NCBI GenBank assembly: GCA_902791785.1
Contig: CADAXH010000003.1
Location: forward strand, 1 to 23,680
Source of the DNA: an uncultured Ruminococcus sp.
GTDB lineage: Bacteria; Bacillota; Clostridia; Oscillospirales; CAG-272
Direction: 5' to 3'
Length of the DNA stretch: 23,680 bases
The notes under the pieces were generated by a model. It saw only the letters and a program-made list of their open reading frames with translations. It made no database searches and was not told the DNA's origin. Below, piece by piece: positions 1-7,078 of the stretch. The number at the start of each line of letters is the position of its first letter. The stretch's first letter is position 1. A program made the translations under genes and the position numbers.

Positions 1-456
1 TGCAATTGTTTTCATTTCCTCATCAGTTGCCAATCCCATAGCACGAATGTGATACTCATTAACCATAGGATCGTCCAGAGGATCGCTCTTATAGCAATAC
101 TCTATTACAGGGAATGGGAGTTTTGTTCCTTCGGTAATGCCGAGTCTTTTTGAAAGAGAGCCGGCAGCTACATTTCTCACTATAACTTCCAGGGGCACTA
201 TTTCAACTTTCTTTACAACTGTTTCTCTGTCGTTCAGTTCCTTGACAACATGTGTAGGTACTCCCTCTTTTTCAAGAAGACCCATAAGATAGTTGCTTAC
301 TCTGTTGTTTATTGCGCCTTTTCCAACTATTGTTCCCTTTTTCTTTCCATTGAATGCTGTTGCGTCATCCTTGTAAGAAACAATATATAAATTTTCATCT
401 TCTGTTGTATAAACTTTTTTAGCTTTTCCTTCATACAGCATCTTTACTTTTTCCAT
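1..456 (-). CDS. purC: Phosphoribosylaminoimidazole-succinocarboxamide synthase (SAICAR synthetase), C-terminus off window
   Basis: This cytoplasmic enzyme of de novo purine synthesis joins CAIR and aspartate using ATP to give SAICAR. The first 152 residues are present; the rest lies left of the window edge. They begin MEKVKMLYEGKAKKVY, the conserved SAICAR synthetase N-terminus with its glycine-rich nucleotide loop, and continue with DDATAFNGKKKG, NRVSNYLMGLLEKEGVPTH and VEIVPLEVIVRNVAAGSLSK, all typical of the bacterial single-domain enzyme (about 235 aa). The ATG at 456 is preceded by AAGGGTGGTG at good spacing. A strong promoter lies just upstream (496-524), so the gene can be transcribed independently of the aldo/keto reductase gene before it. 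I infer that other purine genes may follow beyond the edge; that cannot be seen here. Confidence 0.96.
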   Translation of the reverse strand, partial: MEKVKMLYEGKAKKVYTTEDENLYIVSYKDDATAFNGKKKGTIVGKGAINNRVSNYLMGLLEKEGVPTHVVKELNDRETVVKKVEIVPLEVIVRNVAAGSLSKRLGITEGTKLPFPVIEYCYKSDPLDDPMVNEYHIRAMGLATDEEMKTIA

Positions 457-477
457 AAATAATCACCACCCTTTTTG

Positions 478-496
478 TGCTCAACACAATTGAGCA
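478..496. promoter_or_regulatory. Perfect palindrome over the purC transcription start (candidate operator)
   Basis: TGCTCAA-CACAA-TTGAGCA is a perfect 7-bp inverted repeat with a 5-base centre. It abuts the -10 box of the purC promoter and covers the expected start site, the usual place for a repressor operator. No T-run follows it, so it is a poor intrinsic terminator for the upstream gene. It does not resemble the Bacillus PurR box as I know it. The regulator is unknown. Confidence 0.45.
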
Positions 497-524
497 TATT
501 ACTATTTTTGATTATGTTTGTCAA
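496..524 (-). promoter_or_regulatory. Sigma-A-type promoter of purC
   Basis: Read on the minus strand, TTGACA (complement of 519-524) is followed by a 17-bp spacer and TAATAT (complement of 496-501). The expected transcription start is near 489, giving a leader of about 33 nt before the purC ATG at 456. The -35 is a perfect consensus match. Confidence 0.75.
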
Positions 525-531
525 CAAACAA

Positions 532-1656
532 TTACTTTCTTTCGAATGTTTCAGCCACTTTCACGAGCAGTTCCCTGATTGGAAGTTTCTGTGGACATAC
601 CTTTTCACATTTTCCGCACTTGATACATGATGATGCTTTTCCGTGATTTACTGTGTATACCGTGTTATAATACACGTCTGCGTTCCAGTTGTTCGGCAGT
701 TTCTTTGAATTCATGCATGAGAACAAATCCGGTATGAGAATCTTCTGTGGACATCCGTCTACGCAGTACCTGCATGCTGTACAGGATATTGCATTGAGGT
801 TTCCGTAGATCTCAACAACTTTATCAATTGCTTTCTGCTCTTCTTCGGTTATAGGTTTGAAATCCGTCATAAAGCTGAGATTGTCTTCCATCTGAGCATA
901 ATTGCTCATTCCCGACAATACCATCATAACCTGTTTTGGAGAAGCTGCAAACCTTATGGCGTAACTTGCATAACTTGCATCACCAAGTTCATTGAATACC
1001 CTCTTTGCGGCATCAGGAAGATTAGCCAGTGTTCCGCCTTTGACAGGTTCCATTATTATTACAGGTTTATTGAACTTCTCGCACACTTCATAACACTTTC
1101 TGCTCTGAACTGCAGAATCGTTGTAATCAAGATAATTGAACTGAATCTGTACAACTTCAATTTCCGGATATTCACTCAGAATTTGTTCAAGCACCTCTGC
1201 TGTGTCGTGGAATGATATTCCGACATGTTTGATTTTGCCTTCCTTCTTCAGCTCAAATGCAGTTTCGTAAGCACGGCATCTTTTATAATGCTCAAATCTG
1301 TCTTTGTTCTGAGCGTGCATCAGATAGAAATCGAAATAATCAACACCGCAGATATCAAGCTGCTGCTGGAACAGCGGTCTTATTTCTTCCTGGCTCTTGA
1401 AATACCATCCGGAGAGTTTGTCTGTAAGAATATAACTCTCTCTTGGATACCTTGAAGCAAGACATTTATTAATTGCAACTTCACTTTTTCCTCCCAGATA
1501 ACCATGAGCGGTATCAAAATAGTTGAAACCTTTGCTTATAAACTCATCGACCATTTTACATACCTGGTCATAGTCAACTTCTTCGTCTATCATCGGAAGT
1601 CTCATACAACCAAAACCAAAATTCATTTTGATTTCTTTGAAAAATGTATTCTGCAT
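532..1656 (-). CDS. Aldo/keto reductase with C-terminal double [4Fe-4S] ferredoxin domain
   Basis: This is a soluble oxidoreductase of 374 aa. Residues 11 to about 280 form the aldo/keto reductase barrel. The expected catalytic tetrad is visible: Asp48 and Tyr53 (FDTAHGYLG), Lys80 (ILTDKLSGW) and His114 (DFYLMHAQ). Residues 292-354 form a bacterial ferredoxin-like domain with two CxxCxxCxxxC motifs, Cys292/295/298/302 and Cys344/347/350/354, each followed by Pro. This architecture is common in anaerobic Clostridia, where electrons may pass between ferredoxin-type clusters and the NAD(P)H site; the substrate is unknown. The start at 1656 has AAAGG upstream; an in-frame ATG at codon 11 is possible but has a weaker ribosome binding site. 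It has its own promoter (1696-1725) and lies 75 bp before purC on the same strand. Confidence 0.93.
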   Translation of the reverse strand: MQNTFFKEIKMNFGFGCMRLPMIDEEVDYDQVCKMVDEFISKGFNYFDTAHGYLGGKSEVAINKCLASRYPRESYILTDKLSGWYFKSQEEIRPLFQQQLDICGVDYFDFYLMHAQNKDRFEHYKRCRAYETAFELKKEGKIKHVGISFHDTAEVLEQILSEYPEIEVVQIQFNYLDYNDSAVQSRKCYEVCEKFNKPVIIMEPVKGGTLANLPDAAKRVFNELGDASYASYAIRFAASPKQVMMVLSGMSNYAQMEDNLSFMTDFKPITEEEQKAIDKVVEIYGNLNAISCTACRYCVDGCPQKILIPDLFSCMNSKKLPNNWNADVYYNTVYTVNHGKASSCIKCGKCEKVCPQKLPIRELLVKVAETFERK

Positions 1657-1695
1657 ATTCCCAGTAACCTTTCTGAAATAATTATCTATGCAACC

Positions 1696-1725
1696 ATTAT
1701 ATCAATTATAACATGCCCTTGACAA
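1696..1725 (-). promoter_or_regulatory. Promoter of the aldo/keto reductase gene
   Basis: On the minus strand TTGTCA (complement of 1720-1725) is followed by 18 bp and a perfect TATAAT (complement of 1696-1701). The gene starts about 40 bp downstream at 1656. Confidence 0.65.
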
Positions 1726-1806
1726 TGTTTATCTGTGGTTTTTAATGATTTTTTGGACTTGCAGCATTCCCGAAACAGTAATCCACATTTTTGGAACAAG
1801 AGTCCA

Positions 1807-1836
1807 TTGTTTTTGCATAACCGAAAATTGTATAAT
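1807..1836 (+). promoter_or_regulatory. Promoter of the monooxygenase-fold/CMD-cupin unit
   Basis: TTGTTT (1807-1812), an 18-bp spacer and a perfect TATAAT (1831-1836) lie 44 bp before the ATG at 1880. The remaining 1726-1806 stretch between the divergent genes shows no ORF and no strong structure. Confidence 0.55.
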
Positions 1837-1879
1837 ACTATTGTAAAGACAATCGTGATTCCACAGAGAGGATGCCAAA

Positions 1880-2206
1880 ATGAGCATTACAATCCACATC
1901 TACTACACAGGCAAAAATGGCGCAGCAAAGCAATTTGCAAAAGAAATGACAGAAAGCGGAATAGTCGATGCGATTCGTTCGGAAAAAGGCAATTTGAAAT
2001 ATGATTATTTTTTGCCCATGAATGATTCCGAGACAGTGCTTCTGATTGATTCCTGGCAAAGTCAAGTGGATCTGGATCGACATCATTCCTCTGAAAGAAT
2101 GGAAAAAATAACTGAACTGCGCGAAAAATACGACCTTCACATGAAGGTCGAAAGATTCGCTCAGGAAAACAATAATGAATCAGATGAAGCATTCATCAGA
2201 AAATAG
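1880..2206 (+). CDS. Antibiotic biosynthesis monooxygenase (ABM/YgiN-like) domain protein
   Basis: This is a small soluble protein of 108 aa. It begins SITIHIYYTGKNGAAKQFAKEM and continues with YDYFLPMNDSETVLLIDSW and DLDRHHSSERMEKITELREKYDLHMKVE. This is the beta-alpha-beta order of the dimeric alpha/beta-barrel ABM fold (YgiN-like quinol monooxygenases), including the "VLLIDSW" strand and the "HxxS" helix start. The ATG at 1880 has AGAGG eight bases upstream. The stop is only 13 bases before the next gene, whose protein family (CMD-cupin) is often encoded beside ABM proteins, so the two are very likely co-transcribed. The family covers cofactor-free oxygenases, quinol oxidation and haem degradation; the substrate here cannot be told from sequence, and a non-enzymatic stress role in an anaerobe is possible. 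Confidence 0.82.
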   Translation: MSITIHIYYTGKNGAAKQFAKEMTESGIVDAIRSEKGNLKYDYFLPMNDSETVLLIDSWQSQVDLDRHHSSERMEKITELREKYDLHMKVERFAQENNNESDEAFIRK

Positions 2207-2219
2207 GAAAAGGTAAAAA

Positions 2220-2973
2220 ATGGAAGAAAAAATCAAACAAACAGCAGGAAGAAACTCACTTGGCGAATTCGCTCCCGAGTTTGCTCACTTCAAACGATGA
2301 TGTTCTTTTTGGTGAAAACTGGAACAATTCCGACATCGACTTAAAAACAAGGAGCCTTATCACCGTCATCTCGCTTATGTCGCAAGGCATCACGGACAGC
2401 AGTCTGAAATATCACATTGCAAATGCAAAAGCACATGGTGTCAGTCAGAAAGAAATGGCTGCTGCAATCACCCACACCGCATTCTATGCAGGCTGGCCCA
2501 AGGCGTGGGCAACATTCAATCTGGCAAAAGAAATATATAATGAACCGGTAGCTGAACAGACGGAAAAGGAAAGATACCAGAATACAATTTTCTTTCCGAT
2601 CGGCGACAAAAACCCGTATGGAAAATATTTTGTCGGTCATAGTTATTTGGTTCCTGTTTCAACCGATCAGATACCGATATATAATGTCACATTCGAACCC
2701 GGTTGCCGCAACAATTGGCACATACATCACGCAAGTTCGGGCGGCGGACAGATGCTCATTTGCATCGGAGGCCGAGGATACTATCAGGAATGGGGAAAAG
2801 AACCTGTTGAGTTGATCCCGGGAAAAATTGTAAATATACCTGCAAACATCAAACACTGGCATGGTGCAACAAAAGACAGTTGGTTTTCTCATCTTGCAAT
2901 TGAGATTTCCGGAACAGAGACCTCAACAGAGTGGTGTGAGGCAGTTTCGGACAAAGAATTGTATGGTAACTAG
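2220..2973 (+). CDS. Carboxymuconolactone decarboxylase-cupin protein, split by an apparent +1 frameshift near 2292-2300
   Basis: The protein joins an AhpD-like carboxymuconolactone decarboxylase (CMD) domain to a C-terminal cupin, about 250 aa. Translation from the ATG at 2220, 14 bases after the preceding stop and with AAAAGG upstream, gives MEEKIKQTAGRNSLGEFAPE and hits TGA at 2298-2300. The family sequence continues in the next frame as NDDVLFGENW through to 2973. Removing one A from the AAA at 2292-2294 restores a full family-length protein. A TTG at 2260 opens the second frame but encodes non-family residues until the junction. The cupin motifs are intact: G-x5-HIH, then GGGQMLICIGGRGYYQEWG, and IPANIKHWHGA. 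Either a sequencing error or a recent inactivating mutation is likely. The role is probably redox or detoxification together with the ABM gene; substrate unknown. Confidence 0.85.
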
Positions 2974-2989
2974 TATAATGCGAAACTTC

Positions 2990-3021
2990 AAAAGACCGGA
3001 GACATGGTGTTCCGGTCTTTT
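2990..3021 (+). terminator. Intrinsic terminator after the CMD-cupin gene (probably bidirectional)
   Basis: AAAAGACCGGA (2990-3000) pairs perfectly with TCCGGTCTTTT (3011-3021) around a 10-base loop, 17 bases after the stop codon at 2973. The T-run in one direction and A-run in the other would allow it to work on both strands. Confidence 0.75.
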
Positions 3022-3079
3022 GGCGTCTCATGGACAATTCAGCCTTTTTTGTCTTTGTAATATCTGCAGTGTCAGAAAT

Positions 3080-3111
3080 CGAAAACCGGATTCACAAACA
3101 GCGAATCCGGT
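3080..3111 (-). terminator. Intrinsic terminator after tRNA-Arg
   Basis: On the minus strand ACCGGATTC pairs with GAATCCGGT (complements of 3103-3111 and 3085-3093; 9 bp, 9-base loop) and is followed by TTTTCGATTT. It starts a few bases after the tRNA 3' end. Confidence 0.75.
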
Positions 3112-3116
3112 CTATT

Positions 3117-3193
3117 TGGCGTTCCCGAGCGGATTCGAACCGCTGGCCTGTCGCTTAGGAGGCGACCGCTCTATCCTGCTGAGCTACGGAAAC
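3117..3193 (-). tRNA. tRNA-Arg (anticodon CCT), CCA encoded
   Basis: The minus strand folds as a full cloverleaf. Acceptor GTTTCCG pairs with CGGGAAC (one G-U), the D arm contains TAGCTCAGCAGGATAGAGC, the anticodon stem is GTCGC/GCGAC with loop CTCCTAA (anticodon CCT, reads AGG), and the T arm contains GGTTCGAATCC. A discriminator G and CCA follow. It begins 28 bp after the stop of the AI-2E family gene on the same strand and I could not find a convincing separate promoter, so it may be read through from that operon. A terminator follows at once. Confidence 0.96.
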
Positions 3194-3221
3194 ATGCGGG
3201 CATCAAATCTGACACCCTGTA

Positions 3222-4502
3222 TTATTTTTCAGTTTCTTCACTTTCTTTTTTATCGTCTTTTTTCTTTTTGCTTAATCTTTCGTTTTTCTTTGCTCTGTAT
3301 TCTTCGTCAGCTTTGATTATTTCACGATCCTTTTCGTTTGAAGCATATTCAATCAATTCAGTCGGTTCTCCCTTTTTGTTTAAACGTTTATCGACCAATT
3401 CCTTGGCGAAAACATATATGACTGCAAACAGAGGAACTGCTATGACTGTGCCTACAAAGCCAAACAGACCGGTCATCAGCACTACCGCAAGGAATATGAA
3501 TGCAGCTGAAAGACCCAGATTAACTTTCAACAGTCTCCTTGAAATGAACTCGTAGTCTATTATCTGTATCAAAGCATATGACACTATATACCATACTGCA
3601 ACATCCGGATTTGAAATGAATACAATAAATGTTGTAATCAGTCCGCCGGTGATAGGTCCGAATATCGGGACAAAACTGGTGAATGCAGTAATCAGACTTA
3701 TTAGCGGATAGTACGGAATTCCGATAATCATATTGACCACGAGCGAAATAACTCCGACAATAATGGAATCCATAAGTTTTCCGTATACAAATCTTCCAAA
3801 GTACTGATTCATAATATTCTTTGCATGACCAAATGTCAAGTAAATCTTATCATTAAAAATTGCTCTCATGATTTTCTTGACCTGAGCAATAAGCTTCTCT
3901 TTTGCAGCCAAAAAGTATACCGACAGAATCAATCCCAGAACAACATCCTTAACCGCATTTGCTATGTTGGTTACAACAGCGGTAATGTCCGGAATGTACT
4001 TTGTAATCAAATCATATATCGTATTGAGCGCATTTCTTACAGCATCGATGATGCTTGTAAAAAACGGAGCAAACAAAGATCCGCTGGAAGCCTGAGCTTC
4101 AAGCCAGCGCTGAATTGCATTGATGTACAGAGGCAGTTTGACTGACAAATCTTTATATCCGTATCCAACCTGCGGGATGATTACCCAAAAAGCAAAGCCA
4201 AGAAGAATAAGCAACACAAGATAAGACAGAATAATACCTAATGTTCTTCTCAGTCTTCTGCCGTATTTCATTTTGTCGCAGAACGTGAAAACCTTTTTTT
4301 CATAGAAAATCATCTGGAAACTCAGTACATAAGCAAATCCTATTCCAAGCAGAACAGGCCTTATTACTGAAAAGACTTTGCCTACAAAAGATGAAACATC
4401 ACCATGTTTTATAAAGAAAAATACAACAAGTATACCCAATGCCAGCACAATAAATGTATAGAAGGCAATAGTAGCGTATTTAGAGTTTTTCTCGAATTTC
4501 AC
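3222..4502 (-). CDS. AI-2E family transporter (PF01594-type membrane protein), first of two paralogues
   Basis: This is a polytopic membrane protein of 426 aa. It has paired N-terminal helices from residue ~10, a long central soluble or amphipathic section, and four or more C-terminal helices. The family signature TSFVPIFGPITGG lies between helices in the C-terminal half, followed by RRLLKVNLGLSAA and FGFVGTVIAVPLFAV. The last ~50 residues are a highly charged Lys/Glu tail. I start it at the GTG at 4502: AGGAGG lies 8 bases upstream, whereas the in-frame GTG at 4511 overlaps that AGGAGG. The chosen start also aligns with the paralogue at 19692 (both begin M-K-aromatic/Leu-acidic-K-N). The family was named for autoinducer-2 export but members also act in sodium/proton exchange; the substrate here is unknown. 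It follows the glycosyltransferase fusion by 31 bp, so an operon is likely. Confidence 0.9.
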   Translation of the reverse strand: MKFEKNSKYATIAFYTFIVLALGILVVFFFIKHGDVSSFVGKVFSVIRPVLLGIGFAYVLSFQMIFYEKKVFTFCDKMKYGRRLRRTLGIILSYLVLLILLGFAFWVIIPQVGYGYKDLSVKLPLYINAIQRWLEAQASSGSLFAPFFTSIIDAVRNALNTIYDLITKYIPDITAVVTNIANAVKDVVLGLILSVYFLAAKEKLIAQVKKIMRAIFNDKIYLTFGHAKNIMNQYFGRFVYGKLMDSIIVGVISLVVNMIIGIPYYPLISLITAFTSFVPIFGPITGGLITTFIVFISNPDVAVWYIVSYALIQIIDYEFISRRLLKVNLGLSAAFIFLAVVLMTGLFGFVGTVIAVPLFAVIYVFAKELVDKRLNKKGEPTELIEYASNEKDREIIKADEEYRAKKNERLSKKKKDDKKESEETEK

Positions 4503-4533
4503 TATTGTCACCTCCTGTCAGCATTAACTGTAT

Positions 4534-6810
4534 TTACTGTTTAACTGCTTGTTCTGAATTCTTTTCTGTTTCTGCTGTTTCTTCCGTTTCTTCTGTATTC
4601 GAATTGAACACTTTTCTGTAAGTTGCAAATACTCTTTCTATTATTGCACTCCAGGGTTCAGGAATTGTTTCTTTGGCTTTTTGGTCCACAAGTTTTTTCT
4701 TTTCAGGATCACTGAAAATCTCTTCAATCTTGTCTGCCATCTTTTCCGGATTGAGTTCTTCAACATATCCGTTTTCATTGTCAACAACAACCTCAGCCGC
4801 GTTTGATCCCTTTGTCATAAGCGAAGGCACGCCCATAAGCGCCGCTTCTCTTACAACCAAAGGAGCATTGTCATACAATGACGGGAAGAAAAACAGATCC
4901 GCGCTTGCGTAAACACCATATATTTCCTTACCGGATACTTCACCAATGAATTTTGCCTGTTTAAGGTTCAATCCTGAAGCATATTTTAGTATTTCTTTCT
5001 CATTATATCCTGTTCCGGCAAGTACCAGGAAATAATCGTCATTTCTTTCTTCAAGTATTTTCTGAGTGTCAAGGATTTCCTTAAGATTCTTGTGCCAGAT
5101 AAGCTGACCTGCAAACAGAAGAATCTTTTTGTCCTGAGGTATGCCATACTTTGTTATGGCATTCTGTTTTAATTCTTCAACATTTGTATCTTCATCAAGC
5201 GGATCAATTCCGTTGTTCATTACATGGATTTCTCCGTTGTACCCATACTGTCTGAGCGTATCGGCAGTGCTGTAGGAACAAGCCCACACCATATCGCACT
5301 TGCAGAAATGATCGACGACATTGTTCACTACAATTCTAGCAAGAAGTTTGCTGTGCGTGATATTTATTGTGTCGTCATAAAACTTACTGTGGAACGTGGA
5401 AACAACAGGTATGTTGAAGATTTTTCCCAGTTTTCTGGCTATTCTTCCTGTAATGAATGGTGAATGAACGTGAATAACATCAAATTGTTTTTCTTTGAAA
5501 TAATTCTTGAGTTTCTTTGTCACAAATGGATTCGGAAAACTGTAGTCCCATCCCGGCACTTTTATCGGATTTATTGTAAACACTTCATATGGGAGCTGCG
5601 AATAATCGAAATTCTTTTCTTTCGGGCATATAACACTGATGTTTCCGCCGTACATTTTTGTCATGTACTTGCCATATGCGTGAACCGTTTTAATTACTCC
5701 GTCAAGCCTTGGAAGATACAAATCAACAAATATTGCAACATTCAAAGGTCCCTCCTGTGGAGGTATTTTTTTTATGTGCTTTTTGTTCCTGACTGTACTC
5801 TTGGCTGTAATGATTATTCCGATTATAATCCACAGATAATATACGAGGAATCTCCACGCGACGACTGCCCAGAAAAGGAATCCCTCCTTGAGCTGAGAAA
5901 ATACAGCGTAAAAGTACCCTTCGGCAGCACCTGAGTTTCCGGGACTTGGAATGATTGTTATTGCCGCATATATGTAAACAACCAAAGAGAAAGTATCCCA
6001 CCAGTTTCCTGTTCCGCCAAATGCCTTTAGCATAAAATACGGAATGGAAAGAATGGCCATCTGGTATATTATCGACAAAAACAGCAGTAATATAGTGAAA
6101 TGAGGTCTCTTGTTTATGAGTTTGAAACTTGAAGCGTACTCATTCATCACTCTTGTGATTTTTTCTACTGCTTTTTCTTTGTCCTTGACAATCTTGATTT
6201 TGTGCAAAAATCTCGCAATTGAATTCAGGAATGCCACGAAAGGCTTCGGGAACAGTGCAAAAAATACAATGGCAGCAGGTACGAACATGTAGAAAAACAA
6301 TCCAACATAAGCCTGCACTCTAACCAAGAGCACGGAATTCACTATGTTTCTATTTGCAATAAAGACTACAATTGCAATTATGATGAATGCGACCTGCTGA
6401 GACAAAAATCCTATTATCGGTATTGATCCGCTCGCACCATTAGAGTAGCCGCGCTGTTTCAGATAAAGCATCTGGAATGGCTGTCCGCCTGCTCCAAGAG
6501 GTGTAACGTTGTCGTAGTACTTACCAATCATTGAACATTCGAAAGCACCTCTTGAATCGCTCTTTCCTGTCGCAACCATAAGCATTTTTTTGTATCCAAA
6601 AAACATCATGGCAACTGCGACGGCAAAGCACAGAACACCAAAAACCAAGTAGAGGAAATTGACGTCCGAAATGTTTATGAATGATGCTGACTCAGATTGC
6701 TTTCTGTATTCAGCTATAGCTATATATCCAACGACTACCAGATTGATTACCAGGACGATAATCAACCATAATCGATGTTTGTTTTTCATTTTTTTGTTAT
6801 CCTTGTCCAA
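4534..6810 (-). CDS. Fusion of a flippase-like (LPG-synthase TM/UPF0104) domain and a GT4 glycosyltransferase
   Basis: This is a two-part membrane protein of 758 aa. Residues ~13-340 hold about eight membrane helices with the flippase-like family motifs PLGAGGQPFQMLYL (104-117) and PSPGNSGAAEGYF (288-300), as in the transmembrane part of MprF and related proteins. After a basic linker (~340-355) a GT-B, GT4-type domain starts with NVAIFVDLYLPRLDGVIKTV. It contains DVIHVHSPF, STFHSKFYDD, MNNGID, LLFAGQLIWHKN and the donor-site motif SLYDNAPLVVREAALMGVP, where Asp replaces the usual first Glu. The closest family I recall is diacylglycerol/phosphatidylinositol sugar transferases, so a glycolipid or lipid-linked glycan product is inferred. 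The TTG at 6810 is used because GAGGAG lies 10 bases upstream; an ATG eight codons in is the alternative. The C-terminus (~730-758) is Glu/Thr-rich. Confidence 0.9.
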   Translation of the reverse strand: MDKDNKKMKNKHRLWLIIVLVINLVVVGYIAIAEYRKQSESASFINISDVNFLYLVFGVLCFAVAVAMMFFGYKKMLMVATGKSDSRGAFECSMIGKYYDNVTPLGAGGQPFQMLYLKQRGYSNGASGSIPIIGFLSQQVAFIIIAIVVFIANRNIVNSVLLVRVQAYVGLFFYMFVPAAIVFFALFPKPFVAFLNSIARFLHKIKIVKDKEKAVEKITRVMNEYASSFKLINKRPHFTILLLFLSIIYQMAILSIPYFMLKAFGGTGNWWDTFSLVVYIYAAITIIPSPGNSGAAEGYFYAVFSQLKEGFLFWAVVAWRFLVYYLWIIIGIIITAKSTVRNKKHIKKIPPQEGPLNVAIFVDLYLPRLDGVIKTVHAYGKYMTKMYGGNISVICPKEKNFDYSQLPYEVFTINPIKVPGWDYSFPNPFVTKKLKNYFKEKQFDVIHVHSPFITGRIARKLGKIFNIPVVSTFHSKFYDDTINITHSKLLARIVVNNVVDHFCKCDMVWACSYSTADTLRQYGYNGEIHVMNNGIDPLDEDTNVEELKQNAITKYGIPQDKKILLFAGQLIWHKNLKEILDTQKILEERNDDYFLVLAGTGYNEKEILKYASGLNLKQAKFIGEVSGKEIYGVYASADLFFFPSLYDNAPLVVREAALMGVPSLMTKGSNAAEVVVDNENGYVEELNPEKMADKIEEIFSDPEKKKLVDQKAKETIPEPWSAIIERVFATYRKVFNSNTEETEETAETEKNSEQAVKQ

Positions 6811-6890
6811 AATTTATATTCTCCTCTTCAAATATTTGAAGAAATCACTCCATAATAAACCAAAATATTATTAATATAGGCGTTCGTTCT

Positions 6891-6919
6891 ATGATACCAC
6901 TCAAGCACGCCAAAGTCAA
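6891..6919 (-). promoter_or_regulatory. Promoter of the flippase-GT4/AI-2E/tRNA unit
   Basis: On the minus strand TTGACT (complement of 6914-6919), a 17-bp spacer and TATCAT (complement of 6891-6896). The start site is expected near 6884, giving a ~74-nt leader. A tandem repeat lies immediately upstream. Confidence 0.7.
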
Positions 6920-6924
6920 TGGAT

Positions 6925-6970
6925 TCGCCCCTTTGATGAACCTTGCCTCGCCCCTTTGATGAACCTTGCC
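6925..6970. repeat. Perfect 23-bp tandem duplication between divergent promoters
   Basis: Two identical, directly adjacent 23-bp units (6925-6947 and 6948-6970), each reading TCGCCCCTTTGATGAACC then TTGCC. They are more GC-rich than the surroundings. The array begins 5 bp upstream of the -35 of the minus-strand promoter (6914-6919) and ends 37 bp upstream of the plus-strand -10 (7008). The position suits a shared regulator site; it could also be a simple replication-slippage duplication. Confidence 0.9.
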
Positions 6971-7007
6971 CAAGTCCGAGCTTGTCAAGCATGAACACAC
7001 ATGAGGA

Positions 7008-7013
7008 TATAAT
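7008..7013 (+). promoter_or_regulatory. -10 box for the 1066-aa surface protein gene, weak -35
   Basis: A perfect TATAAT lies 65 bp before the ATG at 7079. No good -35 is found at 16-18 bp: TTGTCA at 6983-6988 would need a 19-20 bp spacer. This pattern suggests a promoter needing an activator. A short hairpin (CTTGAG 7019-7024 with CTCAAG 7033-7038) sits at the expected RNA start. Confidence 0.45.
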
Positions 7014-7078
7014 GAAGACTTGAGTTCAAGCTCTCAAGGTTGTAAAATGTAAGGTGACAATTATTTAAGGGGTACAAT

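Noticed and set aside
1754..1806. Inverted repeat TGGACT (1754-1759) with AGTCCA (1801-1806) upstream of the ABM gene.
   Set aside because: Short arms and a 41-base loop; it lies upstream of the promoter and has no further supporting feature.
2260..2300. TTG at 2260 as the true start of the CMD-cupin gene.
   Set aside because: AGGAAG lies upstream by chance, but the residues encoded from 2260 to the junction do not match the family, whereas the other frame from 2220 does.
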